Assembly: GCA_028554645.1 (NCBI GenBank)
Contig: JAQOOI010000013.1
Coordinates: 372,001-436,000 of the forward strand
From: Omphalotus guepiniiformis
Taxonomy: Eukaryota > Basidiomycota > Agaricomycetes > Agaricales > Omphalotaceae
DNA length: 64,000 bases
Direction: 5' to 3'
The first letter of the stretch is position 1. Each line of letters starts with the position of its first letter. Shown piece by piece: positions 50,123 to 63,163 of this stretch. The position numbers were made by a program, and so were the translations under genes. The notes beneath the pieces are model-generated. The model made no database searches. It was not told where the DNA came from and saw only the letters and a program-made list of their open reading frames with translations.

Positions 50123-52697
50123 TTACAATGATCCATACATCACTTTCCCATCTACCACCGTCGCTGTGACTTTGGTCTTCAGAATTTCCGCAAAGGGTAC
50201 GGTCATAATATCTCTATCGAGAACGACAAAGTCTGCTTTCTTGCCTGGTACGAGAGACCCCAGTTCGTGTTCTGCAAAAGAGGCATAGGCTGCGTCGAGA
50301 GTCATACCCTTGAGAGCTTGAGCACGGGTCAGGGCTTCAGAGGGATACCTGAAAGCAACGGTGTCATTTAATGCATGAGTTCAGGGGGCAAGAACATGTA
50401 CCATCCACCCTCCCCATGCGGAGACGTGCCGTCCACCGATAATCGGGATACCACTGCATAGAATCCCAACAATGGATTCACACCTTCTACAGGAAAGTCC
50501 GAGCCTAGGGGTAGCACATTGTTGGGAGAGACCCTGAAAAGTACATCATGGTTAGGCAACCTTGTACTTTGAAAACTTCTTAACTTACTTCAGTAGTGTT
50601 TGATACGCATATGCGCCTTGAATTCGTTCCGAACCCTGATTAAAACATTAAGCCTCGCAGCTCTCAGACAAGCTGGGTGTCCATGACTTACCAGACGTTT
50701 TTCCGCGTACCACATATCGCTAGTCCTGATTGTAGCAAGGCAATCTTTAGAAATGACTTAACGGACGAATTTGATCTTACTCACGCGTGCGTAGGTTGTA
50801 CACTCGCAATGACTATGAAGGAAATCGTTATCAATGAGTAGTCAATGGACACGATGATTCATGATTCCTACCGCCGAGCCTCCCAGCTCTTTGCAAGTCG
50901 TCTAGAGTCATAATTTGAGCATGTTCTATCCGAGGTCTCCAGTCCGTGACGTTTGCCTTAACGCCATCTGTATCTTTTCCCTCAATGATGTTCTCGAAGA
51001 TATCAAGGACGACGTTGTTTGCGCGGTCACCAATGCAGTGAATGTTCTGGAATCAAGTGAGTATCAACAGGTCTATGAAGCAAATCATTCCACGTACCAC
51101 CTGCCAGCCGTCTTTGTAGAACTGCTTTACTAGAGCGGATAGAGCTTCCGGCGTGCTGCGCATAATTCCGGTAGTATCAGGCTTGTCAGAATATGGCTCC
51201 AGGAGAGCGGCACCCCATGACCCCAGCGCACCTGAGGGGTGACTGTCTCGGTATCAGAAACTCAAAATATTGGTGATTGTATGCATACCATCTGTGAACA
51301 TCTTGACGCTTCTGACATTCAACCGTCCGTGCTTTCCGTAATTGATCAACCGTGAAATTTTTGAACCCCAGTATTCGTCTGAAACGACGCTCCCCATAAG
51401 ATAGAGCCGCATCTATCAAATCATCAGCTGTTATATGCGGGTCGAGACAAATAGAAGTACAGGGATCTTTCCGGCATCTGCTTGCCTTGGAAGAGATCAG
51501 CACATGCCACCACACAAGGCGCAAAGCAGCTCTTACTTCTTGTAAAACGAAATGATCTCCGGAGAGGAGGCAGCGTCGTGGATGGACGTTAATCCGTAGG
51601 AAAGAGCAGCTTTCATGGAAACATCAAAGAACTCGGATATTTGCTCCTCAGACCATTCTGGGATGGGAACGAGATCCATGGCGTTATCTACAAAGACACC
51701 TGGGAGGTGAAGGTCAGGATTGAGTGGTCGAAATTGCGGATCAAAGACACCAGTCGGCCTGCCATTGGAGCCTCGTACAATTAATCCCCCTTCAACCTCG
51801 GACGGGAGGTCACCCATGAGCTCCAATACACGGCCGGAAACCCATGTAGCGTGTACGTCTACCCTTCGTAAAGCTATAGGCCTGCCTCGGAGAAGAGGAT
51901 CTGCATCAAGATCTGCCTACTTATGATTAGAAGCTGTGTTCACGAGTCGCAGAGGCTGTTGTAAGGCGTACCGCGGTCGGAAATTCTGCACCTGGCCATT
52001 TGGTTTGGTCCCAACCCAATCCTTCAATCCATCGAGTACGGTCGTTATGAACATCAGGGTGGGAGAGTATGTAGGATTTGACGCGATCGACGACCTCTGG
52101 AACGCGTCGTAAGAGATACCAGGTTTTGTAAGGAAAGGACCGACGTACCAGGGACAGACTTAGCATCATCTAATCCCAGCTGCATCTTGAAGCCGTTGTG
52201 AATGATGTGTGCATGAGCATCTGCAAAGCACGTACGTCAAGGTCCGCTCTGCCAGTCAATACAGTTTCAACAGCGCACCTGCAAAGCCAGGAACAACGAT
52301 AGAATTTGAATCGACGTATGAAACTTTGTTTCCTCTAAAAGAGACTCCAATGAGCCTGTCATAAAACGTTCTTCGAGATTGCAATTCCTCTATGATTTTC
52401 GGTGAAGAAATGCGTTCTACGTATAGGCAAAACCATACCTAAACTTCCGGTGTTCAAAATACGTGTCCCGCGAACCGATATGCATTCTACTTGAGGATGT
52501 GCATCATCAACGGTATAAATGTTGCCAAGCTTGGAACAAAGGATATATTGGTTTTGTGCGGCTAGGAACCAACTTGAAACGAGACCAGCCACGGTAATTG
52601 AAGCTACCAGTAGCCATCCTTTATTGGATTTGGTACTCTGGGGTGTCGGAGGTGGAGAGGATTGAGCTTTGGGCGAGTCGTCCTTTCTGTCCGTCAT
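50123..52697 (-). CDS. Amidohydrolase family 3 protein (YtcJ-like), membrane-anchored
   Basis: Metal-dependent hydrolase of the amidohydrolase superfamily. ATG at 52697: MTDRKDDSPKAQSSPPPTPQ, a short polar tail, then one membrane anchor at residues about 28-46 (WLLVASITVAGLVSSWFLA). The N-terminal beta-sandwich strand YILCSKLGNIYTVDDAHPQV follows. Later exons: WIEGLGWDQTKWPGAEFPTA, LHLPGVFVDNAMDLVP, AALSYGLTSIHDAASSPEII (metal-ligand region) and a HCIGD-type block near 51030. The C-terminus contains VSPNNVLPLGSDFPVEGVNP (the conserved GSD metal/catalytic Asp), LTRAQALKGMTLDAAYASFA and the family's ending GSLVPGKKADFVVLDRDIM. Stop at 50123-50125. In bacteria YtcJ-like proteins act on amides; the fungal substrate is unknown. 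Confidence 0.82.
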
Positions 52698-55508
52698 GAC
52701 AGAACGTGGCTAAGGGCCGGACCCAATGACAGTTGGTGAATTCACTTCACTTGCATGTTCCCAAACAGTATACAGTAAATGTACAACAAAATAAGAGAAC
52801 CCTATACCCTAGGGAGATGGCCGCCATGCAAGCACTCTATTATTATTCGTTATATTTGTTATGAAATACGCATAGTCGCACACAAATGCAAAGTGAACAG
52901 ACAGATATATCATGTACATAGTCCGTCGGTAGTCAGTAGTCAGAACCCTTCTGAATCGTGACATGGGGAGTATTTTGTGACCATTACTGGACCAATAAAT
53001 GCGTTTCTCCCGCGACCCTAGCGAAACGCTGAATGAGAGAAGATACAGAAGGAGAGACCCTTGTGTTGAACTGGATCCCATGTGCAGCTGTACATGCTAC
53101 TGTGAAATCAGAGCAGTTGCTCTACACCTTGTAGATCAGTGCCAGTGCTGTGCATGTTCCTATATCTTAATGCCATATGGACAAACGGGCTTGTAAGAAT
53201 CACTATCGATGCCGCCGCTCAATTTTGACCCTTCAAGAATCTTTGTAGATCTCCGGTACATACTTACATGCATGAGAAATTCGTTTCTACATATGTAGAT
53301 TGCAAAAAGCTTGTTTATATTCAATGGAGGAGCGGAACTTCTACCGTTAATAGTCTACATAGCTGTATTGAATGAGCCCCTTCCGATTTTCAGTTCATGA
53401 TTCCGCACGATTCCATGTTATCTCCACAGCGTGTTGCGCATACATGGTACATTCAAATTTCAAATTCTAAATTGTTGACGGAAAGGCCGGCCCGGGGCCA
53501 AGTTTAGAGCTTAGAGGCCAAGTGTATTCTTACCTTGGAACCGTCTGGATCACAGCGTACTCAACATTGTACCTCGTGAACTGATCTTCACTGCAGAACC
53601 CAGCATAGGTCAGTGGTGATAGCACAACTGTTTCGTCCATCAGCGTCCCCAAAGTGTCCCAGGACCCGGGAAATGGGTACGGTGCACCTTTTTTGCTCGA
53701 GCCTCGACGATATCTTCTGATTTTTACTGTAACAGAGTTAATGTCAAAAGATGTGACTGCTGTTTATTCATGAATCCGTGTCGATCGTTACACGTTCTTG
53801 ACATATTCAGCTATCAGCGACGGCGATAACTTCCGAATCTCGAGAGTACTTCTAAGGTCCAGATGTCACCTGGGGGTCACGACAGTCAAGAAGGCTCCCC
53901 TATGTGAGAGCCACGAGTATGGCAAGGTTGTGACCACACAGAAATAGGGCACAACTCTTTTGAAGAAGCTCGATGGCCGCTCTTTGGCTCAGGCCCATGA
54001 CCTCGGTTTTCGTCTTCCTTAATCGCTAAACAGATTCACCAGGATCAGGATAAATGTCGACGAGTTTTATCAAGTTCTTAGCTACCAAACAGGTCCGGAA
54101 AATACAACCTTCCGATTTTTGTCAATTGTTTTAAAATTCTGGGATTGGACGTTAATGATGGAGGCTTACAGCTTAAGTTGATCGGATCCAGTTCAACACT
54201 TTCATATGGTATGCTGCATTCCGGGCCCTCGCGTTGTATAAAAGGACCACTGAAGGACGATGAATCCCGGGTCAATCTGCTCGATACGCTACTGAACTTT
54301 GTCTCGAGGCCATGCAAGGAGACAGTCCAGGGGTATGTTCACCTCGATGTGTCTCGCTCTACTCTGACTCTTCTACCAGCCTCCGAGCTCTGAATTCGTT
54401 ATCAATGACAACGGCACCGTGAACAACGTTACTGGAAATCAAACCAATAACACCTATGAACTCCGAGCTGGCGGAAATGTTGTTCATATCCATAACAGTC
54501 TCGTCTTTGTCATATCTGCGCCGGGGCAGCCCATGAAGGTGGTGGCATTCTCTGTGTACGTACTGGTCTTCAAAGGATATGGCTTTACATGTCTGACTTG
54601 CTGTACTTATGCAGAATAATCGTTTTATTTTGAAAGGTGGTAGTTTTAGGGGGTGATACCTTTAGATCTTTCATTCCGTTTGACTCCCACCTTGAATTTC
54701 TTCATCTCTCCTCTTTTTCTTCCCCAATTATGTATGTCTTTGTTCGGGATGACTTCTGTTTCACAATTTGAGATTTCTGTGTCTAAAAACTGTTCCACCG
54801 CTCATGTCCTGATATGAATAAGTCATACACCACTGTCAGTTCGAAAGCAGAACGTGCTTTGTGACATACCGGAAATAAATGGGATTACTTGCTGTCATGC
54901 GAGCTCGAGCACGATCAATCATCGTACCTCTTCAGACGGTAGGCTATTCCTGGCTCCGCTGCGGCTTCGTGTACCAGCAACACCCAGCTACACAATCTGG
55001 GAAATGTGGACCCTAGCTATCGATGTAAATCCAACAGCATCAGCAACAGCATTGACAACTTCTGTATCGAACCTATACAGGGCAGTGAAATCGCGGTCGG
55101 CGATGACTTCTACAGCCGCAGCGCTACCATTTCATTAAACTGCGGACCAATTACGGTTCACCGAAGCGTTGAGCGTACGCAGGTAATCTCCCCCGTCCAG
55201 GATTCCTCCAATGAGAGCAAACGAAGGTAGGGTTACTCAGTAGTCAGGGTGAGATTCATCAGATTTGTACCACGAACGAATTGCTTCGTTTAATTTACAA
55301 CTGCATTGTAAACTGACGATAATAGGACCGTGGCGGGGTATGTGGACACATATACTTGCTGTACAATTTGATTGGCAGATCGTGTACAATGAATAACCTT
55401 TCTCGTTGTTATTTGTAATTCTTACTCTTCAAAAGAACTTCAGATAAGGAGAATGGTTGATGCAGTCAAAGTTTATACTCACCGCCCGCCGCCAACACTC
55501 AGACATTC
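52698..55508. other. Long spacer with possible gene fragments
   Basis: About 2.8 kb without a supported gene. Between 54140 and 54620 two short plus-strand frames might be exons, and 54854-55230 holds another, but splice phases do not join them convincingly. See the separate fragment entry. The remainder, including 52700-54100, shows nothing I can name. Confidence 0.4.
54380..54619 (+). other. Possible exon of a repeat-type protein fragment
   Basis: After a plausible acceptor (CTACCAG, ending near 54380) the frame reads SSEFVINDNGTVNNVTGNQT, then NNTYELRAGGNVVHIHN. The N-x-V-x-GNQTNN pattern resembles a motif I have seen at the head of Agaricomycete NLR-like and beta-solenoid proteins. The upstream frame 54145-54330 does not join in the right phase, so no gene model is offered. 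Confidence 0.2.
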
Positions 55509-56082
55509 CTAAAAAGCGTATTCCACAGGCACCTGCATCCCATTACCAAAGTTAAAGATGTGTTGCACTCCGCTCATTTCGTGTATGGAGCTTTTAACGA
55601 AGGAAGAGCGCCCTCCAATGAACATGCCCAACGCTAGGTTGGGTAGCACGAGTGCGTATACCTTGACACGAAACTTGACACCAGTATCCGCGTTTGTAAA
55701 TACGATTGGCATGATGATGCTACCAATAGCTTCTTCTTGGCCTCCAATAACGCTGAACTCTACGGTGGGTTTGAGAGTGGTGTCAAGAGAAGGACGATGG
55801 GCTTATGGGATGGATTCCCAGACAACCGAGTGATTTAGTATCATTAGACGTTGTTGGATGTTACAAGGAGGTGCTAAGAATACATACCATGCTCACAAAT
55901 ATGCCTGTTCCCCCAGCAATGCAAATAGAAAAACTCCCATCGGTGTCCTCATCATGGTGTTCCAGATAACCAATCAAGTTTGGCAGGGAACCCATACTAG
56001 CTATTTCTGGCTGAACATACTGACGAAAGCGATGAGTTTCATCGTAAAGAGTTTGTAGCTGGTAAGGAGGAGCCTGACTCAT
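55509..56082 (-). CDS. Unrecognised two-exon protein
   Basis: ATG at 56082-56080: MSQAPPYQLQTLYDETHRF, then RQYVQPEIASMGSLPNLIGY, LEHHDEDTDGSFSICIAGGT, GIFVSM, followed by a good donor GTATGT. A second exon reads LKPTVEFSVIGGQEEAIGSI, then IMPIVFTNADTGVKFRVKVY, ALVLPNLALGMFIGGRSSF and ends GNGMQVPVEYAF, stop at 55509-55511. Exon 2 has alternating hydrophobic strands and a VLPNLALGMFIGG turn. This faintly recalls retropepsin-like folds, but no catalytic DTG/DSG is seen. I do not recognise the family. The two-exon join is inferred. Confidence 0.4.
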
Positions 56083-56207
56083 GATATAACTGAAGTGATG
56101 AGTGCTAGTGGCAAAGGTCAAAGCAAGAGGTAGCAGAGACAGGTGATACCCCGCGTAACCTCGCGTAACAGCGCGTGACGCGAACGCTATCGTAAGCTTT
56201 TTATTTA

Positions 56208-56349
56208 TCACTGCAAACAATTCAACATAAATCTCATGGGAAAATGTTAAAAATGTGGTGAAATAACGTGAAAAAGTTTAATTTTTCGTGATATTTCACC
56301 ATATTTCTAACATTTTTCCACGGGATTTATGTTGAATTGCTTGCAGTGT
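56208..56349. mobile_element. Foldback MITE with TA target site duplication
   Basis: A 142-bp near-palindrome. The left arm starts TCACTGCAAACAATTCAACA and continues TAAATCTCATGGGAAAATGT. The reverse complement of the right arm starts ACACTGCAAGCAATTCAACA and continues TAAATCCCGTGGAAAAATGT. The arms stay similar almost to the centre near 56275-56285. TA dinucleotides flank both ends (56206-56207 and 56350-56351). There is no coding capacity. Arms and TA duplication fit a non-autonomous Tc1/mariner-type element. Only one copy is visible in this window. Confidence 0.75.
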
Positions 56350-56519
56350 TACCTGAATAATAATTGAATAGTTGCGGCTAGCCCTTTGTATTTGGTGTCT
56401 ACCTTGACTCATGCCGGTGAGCATCAGTCAACGTCCGCACTGAAATGACAGTCATATCATGAATGCAAAAAAGCCATTAAATTTTGTCAAGACAGGATTC
56501 TTGTGACATGCATGTCACT

Positions 56520-58760
56520 CTAAATGTTCTCAGCCTTAATCAATGTTTCTACCCGCGCAGATCGAGGTGTGATTGAGCAAACGAACGGCTCCGGATGACT
56601 AAATCAGTGAAATCAGAATGATTGAACAGAATTCTGTGGACATTAATGAATGACAGTGATACTCACCTAAAGAATCGTTCAGACATATGACCTGGTACCT
56701 CAATTTCATTTCCGTGTTCGTCTTTGGCTTTGGCTATCTTGAGCGTAGCAAGGACGCAAGCAATCGCGAGCCATACAGTAGCATCGCCTACGTGCCGGCC
56801 AACGCACACCCTTGAGACAAATCCCATCAGACGATTGACCGTGGAAGCAGATACATGAACTGACCTCCGACCAAAGCCATATGCTAGGATATTATTGATA
56901 CTCGTGAAAGGGGCATCTAGAGAGCCTGTGAGAAAGCGCTCCGGACGAAATTCATTTGGGTTATCATAGATAGACTCGTCACGAGTCATCGCCCTGACTA
57001 ACGTCTTTAACAACCATCAACATGATTCCGACGCTCAGCTCACCAGATATTGCTTATGACAGTTGTTCCTTTGTTGATAATGAAATAAATGAGAACTAGG
57101 TTAACGAAAGAAAGTAGTAAACCGAAAAACCTTTTGGTATATAGTACCCTTCATAGATATCACTTGTAGTGCTTTTGTGAGGAGCACCTACGAAACAGAG
57201 AGAATCGAGACACGCAGGTCAGCCCCCTCACGCCACTGTAGGATGGATCAAACTTACCCAAAGGAAGGGCAGGATTCCATCTCATCACCTCGCGGTAGAC
57301 TGCTTCAACATAGGGAAGAGATCGACGATCATTGAATGTGGGCAGCCGATCTGAACCAATGACTGAATCAATCTCTTCCTGAGCTTTTGCTTGAACCTTA
57401 GGGTTGAGAACCATGACGAGAAAGAACGTCTGAATGGCTGAAGCCATCTACAATCGTTACATCAGAGTGGTGGGGGTACGGCAAAAGCAATCAACATACT
57501 GTATCAGCGGCAGCTGTGTGTATGACGACATTAAATTGCTAGTTGCAAGACAGCCAGGACGCAAATTCTCACCAACAAAACTGCTTGCGGCGACATTTTT
57601 GACGCGTAATATTTCATTAGGGTCTCCTTGATGCGCTGATACAAGTTCGCCGACCAGAGATGTCACTCCACTATTCTGTGCGAAACAGTCAAATATTGAA
57701 GGCGAAAACGAAAACGTTCGACGACAGACCATTCGTTCAAGTGCCATATTGAATGCCACATCTTGCACCTCCTCGACCATCTTACTGCTCTTCTCCGTGA
57801 ATCGTTTGAACTGACATCCAGGCATCCAGGAAGGTAGATAGCGCATGAATGGGAATAGCTTAGGAAGGATGAAGTTCCCGGGAATCAAACTTTCACCAAT
57901 GGCATCAATCACTGCTCGTGCGATTTGAGCAGGGCGATCCTGGCTCGATCCATCAAGTCCATAGATCCCAGAGAAAATAACGTTTATTGAGAGACTGCAT
58001 GATCATAAGAAGTTGCGAATCAGAGCAATATGAGATACATATGATAGTCACGTACGTTGCGATATGCTGCATGAAATCTGCCGGGGTAACCAGTAAATTG
58101 GCTAGTAAGACATCTACAGTCTTCTGCTGGAAAGGATTGAAGTAAACCGCAGCACTACGTCTGAAGCTCTGGTGATACGTTCTCCGACTTTGACGCCACC
58201 TCTCAGAATAAGGCATAAGCGCTAACTCGATATTCAGCAAAGACAAAAAATCATATCTCATGTTGAAGACGTACCGGTATTGAAGCCGAACCCAGAGCTA
58301 GCACAGGGAAACTGATGCTCAGAAATGCTACGCAGAAAGCTCAATGAATAACATACAGTTCTTCAATGACCGTAAATACTCGATCAGAGTAGATTGCCGC
58401 CCTTTTCTCCAGGAGGTCTGCAGCGACCTTTTCCGAGTTGATGATGACATAGTGTCCATTGCCAGGGACATAGAGATGAACAAGATCACCTGTACGCGAG
58501 TAGTCAATGACTGAAAAGACTCTTGATACTAATAGAATTAGCTCACCGTAAAGCTTCCGCCAATTTGCATAAGTGACCCAAGGACTGCGATCTGGCGAGT
58601 CGAATAGGTTTCCAAGTATAGGGAGAGGCTTAGGCCCCGGAGGATATGGGAGACGATGCCGTATGGAGTTCTCACGAGAAGTGAAGTAATGTCCGAGGAA
58701 TACTGCGATGACCAGAATGCTTGAGGCAATAGCCAGACTCGGTGTAAACTTGAAATCCAT
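56520..58760 (-). CDS. Cytochrome P450, array member 1
   Basis: ATG at 58760: MDFKFTPSLAIASSILVIAV is an N-terminal membrane anchor, then the hinge LPYPPGPKPLPILGNLF. Other exons: WVTYANWRKLYG, DLVHLYVPGNGHYVIINSEK, VAADLLEKRAAIYSDRVFTV, SERWRQSRRTYHQSFR (C-helix WR), NVIFSGIYGLDGSSQDRPAQ, KLFPFMRYLPSWMPGCQFK, I-helix piece AAADTMASAIQTFFLVMVLN, K-helix [17 protein letters not shown] (ExxR), [13 protein letters not shown] and the heme loop YGFGRR-VCVGRHVGDATVW, interrupted by an intron after FGRR. The tail ends HPEPFVCSITPRSARVETLI, KAENI, stop 56520-56522. A TTAAATAAA word lies about 45 bases upstream of the ATG. It belongs to a mushroom-expanded P450 group and shares gene structure with its two neighbours. 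Confidence 0.87.
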
Positions 58761-59281
58761 GGCACCTAGCAGTTTATTGAAGCACTCGGAACAGTAGCGC
58801 TTTATTTAACCACCCTGCAAGCGAAGCCGGACTTTCGAGGTTACCGGTATAATGAATGTGGGGCACTGATACTTCTTTTTCTGACATGGAAAGATAATGG
58901 AAAGATGCAGGGGAGATGGGTTTCGAAGGTTGACGTTCAAACGCGGCACGTGCGCGTCAGACTCTCTGGAACCTCTGATTTAAATTACATCTGGGTCATT
59001 ATTTTACTGTATGTAGACTACGTAGTCTTGGCTCAGCAATCTTCTGATGTAGAGAGTGCACTTACAGCAAGTATATACTGCACAGATCACCATATATGAA
59101 GGTATTCAGATAGTTACTACATATGTATACACGCATCAAGTTGCAGGTCAATATTGCAGGTTCATATCGTCCCTTGAACTTCTACCGTCGCCGATATCAT
59201 CATGTACGTTGTATATGATACGGAATTGCGGCATCTGCGATTGCTATCAATTCAATAGCCCGTGGGCTCGACTATACCACT
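58761..59281. other. Spacer between P450 array members 1 and 2
   Basis: Promoter of member 1 and 3' flank of member 2. No gene seen. Confidence 0.45.
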
Positions 59282-61502
59282 TCAAGTGCTATCAGACTTA
59301 ATCAGCATCTCCGCTTGTGCAGAGCGTACAGTAATTGAGCAACGGAATGGCTCCGGATGGCTGAAATAGAGAAATCAATCAGTTGATGACATTGAAGAAT
59401 AACAATGGTGAGACTGACCTAAAGAATCGTTCAGAAAGATGCCCCGGCACCTCAATCTCCTTCCCATGTTGGTCTTTGGCCTTTGCGATCTTGAACGTAG
59501 CCAGGATATATGCAATTGTAATCCACACCGTAGCATCAGCTACGTGCCGGCCTGCGCATACCCTTTGTATTGTGAACCTCCATCAGACCAGTGACATCCA
59601 ACATGATAGACACATTTGCTCACCTTCGACCAAAGCCATAAGCTAAGATGTTGCTGATACTCGTGAATGGTGCGTCTGGGGAGCCGACAAGGAATCTCTC
59701 GGGGCGAAACTCATCCGGGTTGTCGTAGATAGACTCGTCGTGAGTCATTCTCCTGCTAGATGTTCATAGCTAGACGATAATTAGACACTGGTCACTCACC
59801 AGATATTGCTTACGACCATAGCTCCTTTGAAGGACAAACTGCGTGAGGATTGGTGTATGAAAGAGCAGCGATATTAAAAAAACCTTTGGGTATGTAGTAC
59901 CCGTCGTATATATCACTCTCGGTGGTTGTATGAGTAACACCTGCAACACACAAAAGCCCGACAATCACCATTGGGAAAGGACATTCAGAAACAGAGCATA
60001 CTGCACTCACCTAAGGGAAGAGGTGGATTCCATCTCATTACTTCGCGGTAAATTGCTTCGACATACGGAAGAGAGTGACGATCTTCGAGACCGGGTAACC
60101 GATCTGGGCCAATGACCCGATCTATTTCCTCATGGGCTTTTGCTTGAACCATGGGATTTTGTGTCATACAGAGAATGAACGTCTGAATCGCTGATGCCGT
60201 CTGTAACCAGTCCGGCCAATCACGAGTATTAGAGAGTTGTTACGACAAAATCGATCAACGTACTGTATCAGCAGCAGCTAGATGTATGACGAATTCAGAC
60301 CACGCCTAATATACAAGACGTAGGCTTCTCACCAATGAAACTGGTGGCACCCATTTCTTTGATGCGGATTATTTCATCGGGGTCGTCTTGATGCGCTGAT
60401 ACAAGCTCGCCCACCAAAGACGTTATTCCATTATCCTGGCTAAATAGTCAGATAACACTGAAAGTCGAGTGACAAACTTCGATAACGAACCATCCGTTCA
60501 AGTGCCATGTTAAATGCTACGTCTTGCAACTCCTTGACCATCTTGCTACACTGTTCCCCAAATTTCATGAATTGACATCCGGGCATCCAAGAAGGCAAAC
60601 AGCGCATAAAAGGGAAAAGCTTAGGAAGGGTGAAGGTCCCGGGTAGAAAGGTTTCCCCAAAAGCATTGAGCGCTGCTCGTGCAATCCGGGCAGGACGATC
60701 TTGGCTCGAACCTTCCAGCCCGTAGATCCCAGAGAAAATGACATTTGATGACAGACTAAAAGAAAAGATCAAGTTGTTAGTTTCAGTTTAAGCCACGTAT
60801 AGTATGAGCGTACGTTGAAACATGTTGCATGAAATCTGCCGGATTATCGAGTAAACTAGCTAATAGGGTATGCGCTGATCGCTGCTGAGCGGGCTTGAAG
60901 TAAGTTACGGCTCTAGGTCGCATACTCTCGTGGAACGTTTTCCGACTTTGGCGCCATCTTTCGGAATAAGTTTGGGACACTAAACTTTACATTCAGAGAA
61001 CGTTGAAGGCTCATTTACGACAACGACATACCTATGTTGAAGTCGAACCCACAACTGGGCCAATGGAAATTTATATCATTCACGACCACGTTCTAGGACT
61101 GAATAACTTACACTTCCTCGATCACTGTAAACACTCGGCCGGAGTAGATTGCTGCCCTCTTCTCCAGAAGGTCAACGGCTACTTTCTCCGAATTGACAAT
61201 GATGTAGTGTCCGTTACCAGGCACTTGGATATGAACAAGGTTGCCTTAAATTCGGGTAGTGTTCAGTTACTGAAGAAGAACAGACCAAGAATTTATTCAC
61301 CGTATAGCTTGTGCCAACTTGCGTAAGTGATCCAAGACTTTTTACCTGGGACATCATAAAGATTTCCAAGTAAAGGAAGAGGTTTGGGTCCTGGAGGATA
61401 TGGGAGGCGGTTGCAACTTGCTGCGAAAATGCGGTAGAGGTGTTGAGTGGATACTACGATGAGCAGGAATATCGAAGTGACGATTAAGGATGAGGATTCC
61501 AT
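59282..61502 (-). CDS. Cytochrome P450, array member 2
   Basis: ATG at 61502: MESSSLIVTSIFLLIVVSTQ anchor, then LPYPPGPKPLPLLGNLYDV. Matching blocks in the same exon order as member 1: SWITYASWHKLYG, LVHIQVPGNGHYIIVNSEKV, SERWRQSRKTFHESMRP, NVIFSGIYGLEGSSQDRPAR, SAIQTFILCMTQNP, K-helix [47 protein letters not shown], and the heme loop YGFGRR-VCAGRHVADATVW, again split by an intron. The C-terminus is [25 protein letters not shown], stop 59282-59284. No frame break was found, so a working gene is likely. Substrate unknown. Confidence 0.87.
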
Positions 61503-63163
61503 AGAGCGGAGTAATTGGGGACGGGGATGCCTCTTGAAGAGGTGTCTCTCAGCTTTATGTGTCGGTAAGCGAAGAAAGTAGAAGTACTTCTTAGCACCCC
61601 ATAAGATTGAACAACTTCTAGACCTTCACAAGACAACGGACAGCATGGGTTCGTTACAAAACTGCATTCCGATTCAGCTGAGTAGAGTGTATGACCATAG
61701 ACGTTTTACCTTACCTTTCAGTGTATGAACGTGACTAGAAGACGAATGAATAAGCACTCAATCTGCTGTCTGCATTGAAGAAGATACGGGTATACCGCGA
61801 GAAGGAAACTTTATGCACCATGAGAGTGGCTCTTTCAGATTCAGTCACAATAATACTTGAAGTCTTGTCTCCAATAAAGAGTGGCTGACTCGTGGAGTGA
61901 GAACGGTCTGCGAAATATCCAAACTTTGGCAGGCACACCCGCAAGGTCAGCAGTCACGATGAGATGTCTTGTAGTCATCTTGCTGTTTCGAATTGCTGGG
62001 CAGAAGTCTGCCGAATCCGAAGTAGGCGTTCAGAATGTGATGAGCTACGCTGGTTTCACAACTCAAAATACCGACTTATCATTTCATTAGAAGAGGGCAA
62101 GATCTCTATCATCTGCCCAATTTTGCTCTGTCACGGCAGGCCGATGGCATGTGTACGAAGCCGCCCTTTGGCCTATCGCTATTGAAGTTTGCTAGTCCAG
62201 GAACAGGTTACTGTCATCTGATGAAGCACGAGCGTCGAACCAGAGGGTAGAGTCGCCGAACCATCCAACTTAATGGCAGTACCTGCATCTGCGTCATAGG
62301 TATCTCAAAACACTCGTGAATGAATTGAGGTTCAGACGAGATGACCAACCTAGGTCATTCATTGGAAATTGAACTCCACGACTATTCGCACATCCGAATG
62401 ATAGGTATACGTCGTGTGGTAATGCGATTGTATGTAGGCCAGTGAAACGATGCTACGTGAGCACAGTCTATCAATAGAAGTGAGAGTGTGCACCACGGTC
62501 CAGAAGCTAAGAATCGAAGCAGCACTTAAGGGAGCCCGGATCCACTTACTGGATATCGCATTGCGAAGGAAAAAATGAGCTCCTCAGCGTGGATTCCTTC
62601 AATTTACCCCGTCCGTCCAGGCAACATTAAGTACATGCGAGGAATACATCGTAAGATCTGCTTTGATGCACTCCGCATGCATGGTCGAGGTTTGCTAGTC
62701 TTCAGACTTCTTCAGGCTGCTTCAGATTTGGTATGCAGGGCACGAAAACTCGAACGAAATGATTTCCGATTCACATGTACCTCGAAGAGAACGTAAGATG
62801 AGTGGTGGTGGTCATTGGTCAACGAAACTCAGCGTGAGAAAAGTCGATCAACGCACTTTCCTGACAAAGCTGCAAATTCCAAGTGTATCAAGATTAAATT
62901 TCAGCAAGTGCTTGTTGAACATTGATTTTACATGAATGCAGTTGTTAACCGCAATGGCTTATTTTTTTAGTCGACATTTCTTCCTTCACAGCGCCTCAAC
63001 AAGCCCGAAAGCCAGTTAGTCCTGATATTATCGATATCATGAATTCACTGCATGATAGATATGTATTTCATGTTCACTGTACCAGAAACTGAAGATGTAG
63101 ATTGTGATATAAGGATTTTTCAACACCCATTTTCGTCAATGTTCTGCACATATAGTTACCACT
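61503..63163. other. Spacer between P450 array members 2 and 3
   Basis: 1.66 kb without a recognisable gene. Two short plus-strand frames (61881-62090 and 62575-62796) carry no family signal. I did not find P450 relics here, unlike in the duplicated locus. Confidence 0.45.

Noticed and set aside
55780..56082. Retroviral-type protease gene
   Set aside because: No DTG/DSG catalytic motif and no reverse transcriptase, integrase or long terminal repeats nearby.
61503..63163. P450 pseudogene in the array spacer
   Set aside because: No PPGP, ExxR or heme-loop remnants were found on either strand.
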